Shown: piece after piece, positions 33,743-41,762 of the stretch
How the letters are laid out: each line of letters starts with the position of its first letter
How positions within the stretch are numbered: position 1 is the stretch's first letter
From: Lachnoclostridium sp.
Lineage (GTDB): Bacteria; Bacillota; Clostridia; Lachnospirales; Lachnospiraceae
Length of the DNA: 64,000 nucleotides
Reading direction: 5' to 3'
NCBI GenBank assembly: GCA_023665475.1
Contig: JAMPEB010000005.1
Location: 1-64,000, forward strand
Program-made: the position numbers and the translations under genes
Notes under the pieces: generated by a model
Databases searched by the model: none
What the model was told of the DNA's origin: nothing
Seen by the model: only the letters and a program-made list of their open reading frames with translations

Positions 33743-35554
33743 ATGGGCTCAATAAATATTACAGAGTATGCAAGTGAAGACGGTGAATACCAAATGTATT
33801 ACGGCAAGGCATCCTTAAAGGAAGGATATTACCTTGCGAATTGCGATGAGCGCTGTTATCATTTAATCGGAAAAAAGAACGGACATTTTTCCATGCCTGA
33901 GCTGATTCATCCGGAGGATGCCGAAGCCTTTCTGGATGCGGTGCAGAAATTGGATGAGGGTCCCCAGCATTTGTTTGTCAGATTCTTATGCTATACCAAT
34001 CAGTACAGATGCATATATATGGTATTGTATTATAACGGCAGGGATTTGGATGGATTCCGCTCCATTGATGTGGAACTCAGTGAAATCATGGCTATTTCCC
34101 GGCAGTATAGCAAGTATCAGAATCTGGTGGTGAAATACAGAGAATTTATGACCATGTGTGAAGGGTTGTTTCTGGAATATGACTATGCGACGGATATGCT
34201 GATAGTCTATCAGTATGTAAACAGCCGGAGCCAGAATTTATTAAAAGAGAAGATGGAACAGGTCTATATCCGGGTTTTGCAGGATGAGAGACTGAAACTG
34301 GAGCAGAAGGCGGAGTTTCAGACTTTATACGAGGCTGTTAAAAACGGCAGGGAGCATATCAAAACAGGAATTGACAGCATGACGCTCTGGGGGGACGAGG
34401 AGTCTGCAAATTGTCATTATGAAATAAAATTGGGGGCGCTCTATGCGGGAACCGGTCTCCAAAGCATGGTCGGAATGATGGAGCCTGCAAAGGGAGAGCA
34501 GGAGCAAAAGAAGAGTTATTATTTGACGGACAGTGCTTTTGACCCGGGTACGGGACTGTTAAATAAGAGAGCCATCAAAGAGTATGCTGTCGAGAGAATA
34601 CAAAGTAAGGCAAAAGGCGTCTGGCTTGCCATTATAGATATTGATGATTTTAAACAGGTCAATGACAATTTCGGACATATGTATGGAGATGAAGTATTGT
34701 CCAGACTGGCGGAAATCATCCGAAGCGTGATAAAGACCCGGGGTGTGGTAGGAAGATTCGGCGGCGATGAATTTATGGTGGTTTTTGAAGGCGTTGAGAC
34801 GGAAGAATCCTTACGCGTGATGTTAGGCACCATGGGCAGGAATATTGCATGGGAGTTTTCCAATGTAGAGGGACTCAAGGTTTCCACCACCACCGGAGTG
34901 GCAAAATATCCTGAAGACGGAACGGATTATGACAAGCTGTTCAGAACTGCGGACAAGTGCGTATATATAGGCAAATCAAAAGGGAAAAACCGCTATATTA
35001 TTTATGACATCGAAAAGCACGGACCGGTTGAGGAGACGGAGGAAGGTTCCGGGCGCATTGATGTCAGCCAGAGTAAATTCCTGAGCGAGGAGAGAAAGTG
35101 CGAGATTGTCTCGGATTTGATGATTTCTCTTCACAAGGGCGGTAAAAAGGCGCTTCTTCCCGTGCTGGAACAACTGCTGGAATGCTTCGGTACAGACGGA
35201 ATTGCCCTGTATGCGGGAGAAAGTATGGAGCGCATATGTTCCGTGGGTAAGTACGAAAATCCTATCCAGAGTCTTGCCTGTGTGCGGGAGAATGCTTCTT
35301 ATTGGCAATTTCTGGATAAGCAGGGTTTTGCCCAGCTCAATATCACCATGTTGGAAAATAAGGTTCCGGAGCTTTTTGAACTGTACAGCAGGCAGGAGAC
35401 GGAGAAAGCGCTGCAGTGCGTGGCAATAAGGGACGGACTCCCCGCAGCCGTGGTATCCTTTGATGTTTTTCACCGTATTATAAAATTCGGGGAGACGGAC
35501 CTCGGACTGATTAAAATTGCAGGCCGGATGCTTGCGGATATTATTGCGGAATAA
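33743..35554 (+). CDS. GGDEF diguanylate cyclase with flanking sensory regions
   Basis: The protein has 603 residues and no membrane segment, so it is cytosolic. The first ~260 residues look PAS-like in size and pattern but carry no firm motif. The GGDEF domain (~270-435) has the intact GGDEF motif at 340-344 and IDIDDFKQVNDNFGHMYGDE upstream, so it should be active. The last ~150 residues form an alpha/beta region of GAF-like size. It lies 63 bases after the EAL protein in the same orientation, pairing a probable synthetase with a probable hydrolase. The ribosome site (GGGGTGAC) is moderate. Confidence 0.87.
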   Translation: MGSINITEYASEDGEYQMYYGKASLKEGYYLANCDERCYHLIGKKNGHFSMPELIHPEDAEAFLDAVQKLDEGPQHLFVRFLCYTNQYRCIYMVLYYNGRDLDGFRSIDVELSEIMAISRQYSKYQNLVVKYREFMTMCEGLFLEYDYATDMLIVYQYVNSRSQNLLKEKMEQVYIRVLQDERLKLEQKAEFQTLYEAVKNGREHIKTGIDSMTLWGDEESANCHYEIKLGALYAGTGLQSMVGMMEPAKGEQEQKKSYYLTDSAFDPGTGLLNKRAIKEYAVERIQSKAKGVWLAIIDIDDFKQVNDNFGHMYGDEVLSRLAEIIRSVIKTRGVVGRFGGDEFMVVFEGVETEESLRVMLGTMGRNIAWEFSNVEGLKVSTTTGVAKYPEDGTDYDKLFRTADKCVYIGKSKGKNRYIIYDIEKHGPVEETEEGSGRIDVSQSKFLSEERKCEIVSDLMISLHKGGKKALLPVLEQLLECFGTDGIALYAGESMERICSVGKYENPIQSLACVRENASYWQFLDKQGFAQLNITMLENKVPELFELYSRQETEKALQCVAIRDGLPAAVVSFDVFHRIIKFGETDLGLIKIAGRMLADIIAE

Positions 35555-35573
35555 TAGGAAGGCTGTAACAGAA

Positions 35574-36425
35574 TTGGAAACTACATACGCAGAGGATGTA
35601 GAGAAGAGCATCCGCAAAAAATTTCATAAACAGCTTTTTTCAAAGTTTGCCAGAGCCATCAACGAGTATGATTTACTGAAGGAGAATGACTGCGTTGCAG
35701 TCTGCATTTCCGGAGGCAAGGATTCTATGCTGATGGCAAAACTGTTTCAGGAATTAAAGCGCCACGACAAATTTCCCTTTGAACTTAAGTTTCTGGTGAT
35801 GGACCCGGGCTACAGTAAAGCGGGCAGGGAGGCGATTGAGCAGAACGCAGAGCGGTTAAATGTACCCATTACCGTCTTTGAATCGGATATTTTTGATGCG
35901 GTATACGACATAGAAAAATCCCCCTGCTATCTCTGCGCCAGAATGCGAAGGGGATATTTGTACAGCCATGCGAAGGAGCTTGGCTGCAATAAGATTGCGC
36001 TGGGACATCATTATGATGATGTGATAGAAACCATTCTGATGGGGATGCTTTACGGCGGGCAGATTCAGACTATGATGCCCAAGCTTCACAGTACGAATTT
36101 TGAAGGTATGGAATTAATCCGTCCCATGTATCTGATACGGGAGGACGATATCAAGCATTGGCGGGATTATAACCGTCTTACCTTTTTGCAGTGCGCCTGC
36201 CGTTTTACGGAACAGTGTGCAGCATTAAACCCCGATGGCACATCCGGGGGCGATGTCAGCAGCGATTCCAAGCGGCTGGAGGTCAAACGCCTGATTGCGC
36301 GGTTAAAGGAAAGCAATCCTTTTGTGGAAGGAAATATCTTTAAGAGCGTGGAAAATGTGAATCTGCGCACGATTATTGCCTATAAGGAAGACGGCGTAAA
36401 ACATCATTTTCTGGATGACTACTGA
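35574..36425 (+). CDS. TtcA-like tRNA thiolation ATPase (PP-loop)
   Basis: A 283-residue adenine nucleotide alpha hydrolase. The PP-loop SGGKDS is at 46-51, a CxxC is at Cys118 and Cys121 (SPCYLCARMRR), and a later cysteine pair lies in LQCACRF. This set fits the TtcA family, which uses an iron-sulfur cluster to thiolate C32 of tRNAs. TTG 35574 follows GGAAGG at 11 bases and leaves a 19-base gap from the previous stop; an ATG-started extension would overlap that gene. It overlaps the convergent DUF4317 gene by 7 bases at the 3' ends. Confidence 0.85.
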   Translation: METTYAEDVEKSIRKKFHKQLFSKFARAINEYDLLKENDCVAVCISGGKDSMLMAKLFQELKRHDKFPFELKFLVMDPGYSKAGREAIEQNAERLNVPITVFESDIFDAVYDIEKSPCYLCARMRRGYLYSHAKELGCNKIALGHHYDDVIETILMGMLYGGQIQTMMPKLHSTNFEGMELIRPMYLIREDDIKHWRDYNRLTFLQCACRFTEQCAALNPDGTSGGDVSSDSKRLEVKRLIARLKESNPFVEGNIFKSVENVNLRTIIAYKEDGVKHHFLDDY

Positions 36426-37552
36426 GAACGGGCGGCATGTACGGAGATACCGTTGACCGTGATATTGTCCCCCAGAGGGATGACAAGGCATTCCCTGCCC
36501 TCCACAGTCCGGGTTTCTATCAAGTCCGTGCGCTCGGGATTCACCTTGATGACCACATCGGGGGTTTTCACTTCAAAGGTGCGGGTGTTTATGACATTGC
36601 TGGCAAGCAGGGAGGTATCCTCGCCGGCGGTCTCGTCATAATGGCGCTCAAATTCCAGCATTTTATCATTGGCGACGCCGCTGTTTGCCAGCAGGGTCTT
36701 GACTTCATTTTTGTCAAGGGTTAACGGCTGGGGCTCTTCTTTGTGTTCCTCCACCAATTCGGTCAACTTTTCATGGATATTTTTGACAGTCTCAATATCG
36801 CAGGTTTCTCCCAGAGTCTCTTCAATCAGGACCTGAAAGGTTTCTTTTTGACCTCCTGCGGACAAGGGAAGGGGACATCCCAGAAGCTGTTCCACGAAGG
36901 TTTCCTTCAATTCTTCCGGATTTTTGGAATAATACAAAGCGCTGTGAAGGTCGCTTCCCCTGTCGTTGAAAGCGGGGAAGAGAAAGCCTGTTTCCGGCAG
37001 CTCCACTACCCAGTCCCTGATGCGGTTTTGGAAGATGTTTTCCATGGCGTTATAACTGAGACCGGGTTTGGACAAATTAACCGGACAGATACAGGTCAGC
37101 AGATATTCATATACTTCGTCGGAGGCGTCTTCCATTTCCATACCGTCCGACGCCCTGCCCGGCACATCATAGGCGTCATGGATTACCAGAATAAGATAAT
37201 TTCCCACATATTCATAGGCATCGATAATTTTGTCATAGAATGCTTCCAGAAGGTCATCGTCCTTGAGCCTGCTGTCTCTCAGGCGCAGAAGGAATTCCTG
37301 AGTACCGCCCGCCGATTCGCTCTCCAAAGGAAAATCCAGATTCAGCATATTTTTGCCGAGACTGCCGGAAAGGCTTTTCTTAAAAATCTCAAAGTATTTG
37401 AACATTTCTTCCTCGGGCAGCGCCAGAAAAGCTTGACTAAACAATGTTTTTTTGTTTTTTTCTCCGTCTACATAGCATCCGCAGATGCGGGTAATAGAGC
37501 ATTTTTTGGGTGTAAAAAGTTTTTTCAGTTCGCTGATTTCCTGCTTTATCAT
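36419..37552 (-). CDS. DUF4317 family protein
   Basis: The 377-residue soluble protein has the full length of the DUF4317 family found in Clostridia, starting MIKQEISELKKLFTPKKCSITRICGCYVDG (first part: KKLFTPKKCSITRICGCYV). Its function is unknown. The N-terminal strand with conserved Arg-Ile-Cys-Gly-Cys-Tyr and a C-terminal segment rich in Val and Ile are typical. It is transcribed alone. Its 3' end overlaps that of the TtcA-like gene with no terminator between them, so antisense interference is possible. Confidence 0.85.
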   Translation of the reverse strand: MIKQEISELKKLFTPKKCSITRICGCYVDGEKNKKTLFSQAFLALPEEEMFKYFEIFKKSLSGSLGKNMLNLDFPLESESAGGTQEFLLRLRDSRLKDDDLLEAFYDKIIDAYEYVGNYLILVIHDAYDVPGRASDGMEMEDASDEVYEYLLTCICPVNLSKPGLSYNAMENIFQNRIRDWVVELPETGFLFPAFNDRGSDLHSALYYSKNPEELKETFVEQLLGCPLPLSAGGQKETFQVLIEETLGETCDIETVKNIHEKLTELVEEHKEEPQPLTLDKNEVKTLLANSGVANDKMLEFERHYDETAGEDTSLLASNVINTRTFEVKTPDVVIKVNPERTDLIETRTVEGRECLVIPLGDNITVNGISVHAARSQ

Positions 37553-37745
37553 AAGATATCCTCAACTTTTCTCGATATAGGTCGGCAGTCCTGCCGCTGT
37601 ATTTTAATATAACATGTATTTGCATCCTTTGCCCATGTAAAAAATAAATAAAAATTTTGGCGGAAAATTATGGAAAATATGGAAGAAAAACGGAAATCTG
37701 CACTGTTTTTTGGCAGAGAAGGGCGAAAAGTGCGATGAGTTAGTG

Positions 37746-37775
37746 TTGAAGTGAAAAACAATATCACATTATAAT
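37746..37775 (+). promoter_or_regulatory. promoter of the Spo0A-like gene
   Basis: TTGAAG (37746-37751) and TATAAT (37770-37775) are 18 bases apart. A 10-base direct repeat ATGAGTTAGT brackets the promoter (37735-37744 and 37774-37783), 39 bases apart, and could be a regulator site. The start codon is 46 bases downstream. Confidence 0.7.
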
Positions 37776-37821
37776 GAGTTAGTACGAAATTTCTGATTTT
37801 TTAGATATTGGAGGTAGTTTG

Positions 37822-38346
37822 ATGGAACGATTAAACATTACAACTACAAAGGATAACGATAAGGTATATAAGATTCTGGGAGATTTGATGAGCGCGGGAA
37901 AGGAATTTCAGATTATGATTACGGTGCCTTCCGGCAAGAACACCGCAGGCGCTCCCACGGGCACGGCGCTAAAGGAAAAGAAGCCTGCGGTGGTGAGAAA
38001 TCTGGAGCAGGATGTCACGGATATGATACATGAAATCGGAGTGCCCGCACATATCAAAGGCTATCAATACTTAAGAGAAGCGATTATGATGTCGGTGGAC
38101 GACCCCGTTATGATAAGTTCCATCACAAAGATTCTTTATCCTACCATAGCAAAGCGTTTCCAGACAACTCCCAGCCGTGTGGAGCGTGCAATCAGACATG
38201 CCATTGAGGTGGCGTGGAGCCGGGGAAAGATGGAAACCTTGGATTCTTTATTCGGCTATACCATCGATACCGGAAAAGGCAAGCCTACCAACTCGGAATT
38301 CATTGCCCTGATTGCGGACAAAATCAGACTGTCTTATCGGGAATGA
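37822..38346 (+). CDS. Spo0A-type DNA-binding protein lacking a receiver domain
   Basis: The product has 174 residues. Residues ~65-172 are a clear Spo0A effector domain, with [19 protein letters not shown], the recognition-helix region [20 protein letters not shown], and [17 protein letters not shown] near the end. The first ~64 residues replace the receiver and contain no phospho-acceptor Asp or acidic pocket; they start [18 protein letters not shown]. Full Spo0A is about 260 residues. The gene has its own promoter, a strong GGAGG 7 bases before ATG, and no trace of a receiver reading frame upstream, so this is a short paralogue, not a broken gene. It could act without phosphorylation at Spo0A boxes. 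Confidence 0.9.
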   Translation: MERLNITTTKDNDKVYKILGDLMSAGKEFQIMITVPSGKNTAGAPTGTALKEKKPAVVRNLEQDVTDMIHEIGVPAHIKGYQYLREAIMMSVDDPVMISSITKILYPTIAKRFQTTPSRVERAIRHAIEVAWSRGKMETLDSLFGYTIDTGKGKPTNSEFIALIADKIRLSYRE

Positions 38347-38441
38347 GCCTGTCAAAAAGAAAAATATTGAAGAAACTCTTTCCTCGTTATGAATAATAGT
38401 GTATAATAGAATAAAAGAGATATTTATGCGGAGGGTTTCAA

Positions 38442-39887
38442 ATGAAGAAGATTCTTTTTGTAGCATCAGAGGGAGTACCTTTTATCAAAACCGGCGGTCT
38501 TGCGGATGTGGTAGGCTCTCTGCCCAAGTATATTGATAAGAAATATTTTGATGTGAGGGTAATTATTCCCAAGTATGCCTGCATGAAGCAGGAGTTTAAG
38601 GACGAGTTAAAGAATGTGACCCATTTCTACATGGATTATAACTGGCAGAATATGTATGTGGGCATTCAGGAGACGGTTAAGGACGGCATACATTATTACT
38701 TCATTGACAATGAAGCTTATTTCAACGGCTCAAAAGTCTATAACGACAGTCCCATATATGAGATTGAGCGTTATGGATACTTCTGCAAAGCGGTGTTGTC
38801 TTCCCTGCCCTTAATTGATTTCAGACCGGATTTAATCCACTGTCATGATTGGCAGACAGGCTTGATACCGGTGTATCTGAAGGAGCGTTTTCAGGGAAAT
38901 GATTTTTACCGCGGCATAAAATCGGTGATTACGATTCACAATTTGAAATTTCAGGGAAAATGGGATGTGAAATCTGTCAGGAGTATTACCGGACTTCCGG
39001 ATTATTATTTCACTCCCGATAAATTGGAAGCATACAAGGACGCTAACCTGTTAAAAGGCGGTATTGTATTTGCGGACGCGGTTACTACGGTGAGCGATAC
39101 TTATGCGGAGGAAATCAAAACCCCGTTTTACGGGGAAGGTCTGGACGGTCTGTTGCGTGCCCGCAGCCGCGATTTGCGTGGCATCGTCAACGGGATTGAC
39201 TATGACGAATTTAATCCCGCAACAGACAAACATATTGTAAAAAATTATGACGCCGTTAATTTCCGAAAGGAAAAAGCAAAGAATAAGAGAGCCTTACAGG
39301 AAGAATTAGGGCTTCAGGTGGATGACAAAAAAATGATGCTGGGATTGGTTTCCCGACTCACCGATCAGAAGGGTCTGGATTTGGTGGCATATATTATGGA
39401 TGAATTATGCCGGGACGACATTCAACTGGTAATTCTTGGCACAGGTGAGGAGCGTTATGAAAATATGTTCCGTCATTTTGATTGGAAGTATGGGGATAAA
39501 GTGTCTGCCAATATCTTTTATTCGGATGGACTGTCCCACAAAATTTATGCGGCATGTGACGCGTTCCTTATGCCGTCCCTTTTTGAGCCCTGCGGTTTGA
39601 GCCAACTGATAGCCCTGCGCTATGGCACCCTGCCCATTGTCAGGGAGACCGGCGGCTTGAAAGATACGGTGCAGCCCTTCAATGAGTACGAAGGTACCGG
39701 AACAGGCTTTAGCTTCAGCAATTACAATGCTCATGAGATGCTTGGCGCTATCCGCTATGCGGAACAGATTTATTATGACAGGAAGCGGGAGTGGAACAAG
39801 ATTGTGGATCATGCAATGGCGGCAGATTTTTCATGGAAGGTGTCTGCCGGGAAGTATCAGGAAATGTATGACTGGCTGATCGGATAA
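38442..39887 (+). CDS. glgA: glycogen synthase (ADP-glucose)
   Basis: A GT5 glucosyltransferase that extends glycogen from ADP-glucose. Its 481 residues are the usual length. The N-terminal sugar-nucleotide motif KTGGLADVVGSLP is intact. The acceptor region HCHDWQTGL and the C-terminal EPCGLSQLIALRYGTLPIVR with GGLKDTV are present. GCGGAGGG precedes ATG 38442. A TATAAT box (38402-38407) suggests a separate promoter, though no clear -35 is seen. The other glg genes are not in the window. Confidence 0.96.
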   Translation: MKKILFVASEGVPFIKTGGLADVVGSLPKYIDKKYFDVRVIIPKYACMKQEFKDELKNVTHFYMDYNWQNMYVGIQETVKDGIHYYFIDNEAYFNGSKVYNDSPIYEIERYGYFCKAVLSSLPLIDFRPDLIHCHDWQTGLIPVYLKERFQGNDFYRGIKSVITIHNLKFQGKWDVKSVRSITGLPDYYFTPDKLEAYKDANLLKGGIVFADAVTTVSDTYAEEIKTPFYGEGLDGLLRARSRDLRGIVNGIDYDEFNPATDKHIVKNYDAVNFRKEKAKNKRALQEELGLQVDDKKMMLGLVSRLTDQKGLDLVAYIMDELCRDDIQLVILGTGEERYENMFRHFDWKYGDKVSANIFYSDGLSHKIYAACDAFLMPSLFEPCGLSQLIALRYGTLPIVRETGGLKDTVQPFNEYEGTGTGFSFSNYNAHEMLGAIRYAEQIYYDRKREWNKIVDHAMAADFSWKVSAGKYQEMYDWLIG

Positions 39888-39914
39888 ACATGCATTGGCA
39901 TAGGAGCGGCTTGT

Positions 39915-41615
39915 ATGGCTAGCAGTAACAGCAGCAAGAATAATTTCATTATGCAGGCGGGGATTCTGGCAATGGCCGGAATCATCACCAGAATCATAGG
40001 GCTCCTTTACAGGAGCCCTTTACATAGTGTAATCGGGGATCTGGGCATGGGGTATTATCAGTCCGCATATACTTATTACACTATGGTGCTGCTGATTTCT
40101 TCCTATAGTATCCCTTCGGCAATATCCAAGGTGATTGCCCAGAAGCTGGGGGTGAAGGAATATAAAAATGCCCATCGGATTTTCAAATGCTCGCTTGCCT
40201 ATGTGCTGGTGGTGGGCGGCGTCGCAAGCTTATTTCTGTTTTTCGGCGCGGGGCTTTTTGTGGAGGAGACGGCGGTTCCCGTGCTTCGGACTTTGGCGCC
40301 CACTATTTTTCTTTACGGTATTTTAGGAGTGCTCAGGGGATATTTTCAGGCGCACAAAAGTATGGTGCAGACATCCATGTCCCAGATTCTGGAACAGATT
40401 GCCAATGCGGTAGTCAGCGTGGCGGGAGCCTATGTTTTGATTCATAGCGCAGTCGGTGCAGCCCAGAACGCCCAGAATGTTGTCCAGACAACACAGAACG
40501 TTGTCCAGAATTCTGCCTGGGATGTGACAAGAGCGGTGAACGGCGCTGTGGGAAGCGCTCTGGGAACAGGGGCGGGCGTGCTGATTGCGCTTTTGTTTAT
40601 GCTAGGCATCTATCGGTTAAACAGTAATTTGATTCACGGTCGGATTAAGCGTGACCAGCACAGAAATGTGGACAGTTACAAAACCATTATCCGAATGATT
40701 ACCTCTGTGGTAACTCCCTTTATTTTAAGCACTGCCATCTATAATTTGAGCAGTTCGGTCAATACCAAGATTTATACGGATTTTTATCCCCGGTTAAAGG
40801 AGCTTGACATGGTGGAAATTACCGCAAGATGGGGCGTGTTTTCCGCGCAGGCATTGACCATATCCAATATTCCCATCGCTTTTGCCTCCGCTATGGCTTC
40901 CGCTATGATACCTTCCGTGGGACAGTTGATTGCAGCCGGTGATGTGGACGGAACCAGACAGAAAATCGGGGTGGGGGTAAAGACAACCATGCTGATTTCC
41001 ATTCCCTGCGGAGTGGGACTGTTTGTGTTGGGCAAACCCGTGACGGGGCTTATTTTCCCCAGCGCGGGAGGCGAATCTCTGGAGTTGGCGGGTAAAGCAT
41101 TGATGGCATTGGCTCTCAGCGTGGCTTTCTACGCCCTGTCCACATTGAACAGCTCTATTTTGCAGGGTTTGGGCAAGGTCAATACTCCCATTGTAAATGC
41201 GGGAATTGCGCTGGCAATTCAGACCGCAGTGGGATGGGGACTGTTAGTTTACACGAATCTGGATGTATATGCCATAGCCATAGCCAATACGCTTTACTCC
41301 GGCATTATGTGCATCCTGAATCAGGCAGCGGTGCGGCGGGCGGTAGGTTACAGGCAGGAGCTCAAAAAGACCTTTCTCATTCCTGCGCTGGCTTCTTTGT
41401 TTATGGGGGTGGCCGCGTGGGCCGCTTATGAGGGATTGTATCTGCTGACACAGTCGATGAAGATTTCCGTGATACCGGCAGTTTTGATTGCCGTAGTCGT
41501 GTATTTTGTCATGCTGATTGCCATGAGGGGCGTGACCGAGGAAGAACTGCTGGAGATGCCGAAGGGGTATTTGCTGGTAAAAATTGCAGTGAAGTGCAGG
41601 CTGATGCGCAGATAG
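39915..41615 (+). CDS. MOP-superfamily flippase (SpoVB/MurJ-like polysaccharide exporter)
   Basis: The 566-residue membrane protein has about 14 helices and belongs to the MATE/oligosaccharidyl-lipid flippase superfamily. The N-terminal AGIITRIIGLLYRSPL and SSYSIPSAISKVIAQKLG match the SpoVB/YtgP branch, which moves lipid-linked cell-wall or surface-glycan precursors. A loop after helix 6 contains an extra Gln/Asn/Val repeat (AQNAQNVVQTTQNVVQN). AGGAGCGG precedes the start, 27 bases after glgA. Which lipid-linked substrate it flips cannot be told. A perfect 12-bp hairpin follows the stop. Confidence 0.88.
   Translation: MASSNSSKNNFIMQAGILAMAGIITRIIGLLYRSPLHSVIGDLGMGYYQSAYTYYTMVLLISSYSIPSAISKVIAQKLGVKEYKNAHRIFKCSLAYVLVVGGVASLFLFFGAGLFVEETAVPVLRTLAPTIFLYGILGVLRGYFQAHKSMVQTSMSQILEQIANAVVSVAGAYVLIHSAVGAAQNAQNVVQTTQNVVQNSAWDVTRAVNGAVGSALGTGAGVLIALLFMLGIYRLNSNLIHGRIKRDQHRNVDSYKTIIRMITSVVTPFILSTAIYNLSSSVNTKIYTDFYPRLKELDMVEITARWGVFSAQALTISNIPIAFASAMASAMIPSVGQLIAAGDVDGTRQKIGVGVKTTMLISIPCGVGLFVLGKPVTGLIFPSAGGESLELAGKALMALALSVAFYALSTLNSSILQGLGKVNTPIVNAGIALAIQTAVGWGLLVYTNLDVYAIAIANTLYSGIMCILNQAAVRRAVGYRQELKKTFLIPALASLFMGVAAWAAYEGLYLLTQSMKISVIPAVLIAVVVYFVMLIAMRGVTEEELLEMPKGYLLVKIAVKCRLMRR
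40462..40510 (+). repeat. in-frame short repeat within the flippase gene
   Basis: Units of the form CAGAANGTTGTCCAGA recur and encode QNAQNVVQTTQNVVQN in a predicted loop. This looks like slippage expansion and parallels the repeat inside apeB. Confidence 0.7.
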
Positions 41616-41620
41616 ATTAA

Positions 41621-41647
41621 GATTGAAAATTAAAAATTTTCAATCTC
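41621..41647 (+). terminator. perfect 12-bp hairpin after the flippase gene
   Basis: AGATTGAAAATT and AATTTTCAATCT enclose AAA. The stem is AT-rich and has no long T run beyond its own arm, but its position 6 bases after the stop fits a terminator. Confidence 0.65.
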
Positions 41648-41665
41648 GGAATTTGTGACGCTGCG

Positions 41666-41716
41666 CGTCCCAAAGTTCCCACTGATTAAAATGCCGCTTG
41701 CGCGGCGGAATGAGAG
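41666..41716 (+). repeat. dispersed leader repeat, family B copy 2 (no gene behind it)
   Basis: The sequence runs from CGCGTCCCAAAGTTCCC through CTGATTAAA to the core ATGCCGCTTGCGCGGCGG and AATGAGAGG. It matches copy 3 (47111-47167) over about 50 bases. Unlike the other two copies it is followed by a terminator of the convergent rqcH gene rather than a start codon, so this copy is orphaned. Confidence 0.8.
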
Positions 41717-41728
41717 GAAAAATAAAAA

Positions 41729-41762
41729 ACCGGGCAGGGGAGTTATTCCTCTGCCTGTTTTA
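41729..41762 (-). terminator. rqcH terminator overlapping its stop codon
   Basis: Read on the minus strand, GGCAGAGG and CCCCTGCC pair around a short loop that contains the stop codon. The T-rich tail TTTTTTATTTTT follows. This is a typical intrinsic terminator. Confidence 0.75.

Noticed and set aside
36743-37612. 289-codon open frame on the plus strand
   Set aside because: It is antisense to the DUF4317 gene, Phe-rich, and shows no family resemblance or ribosome site.
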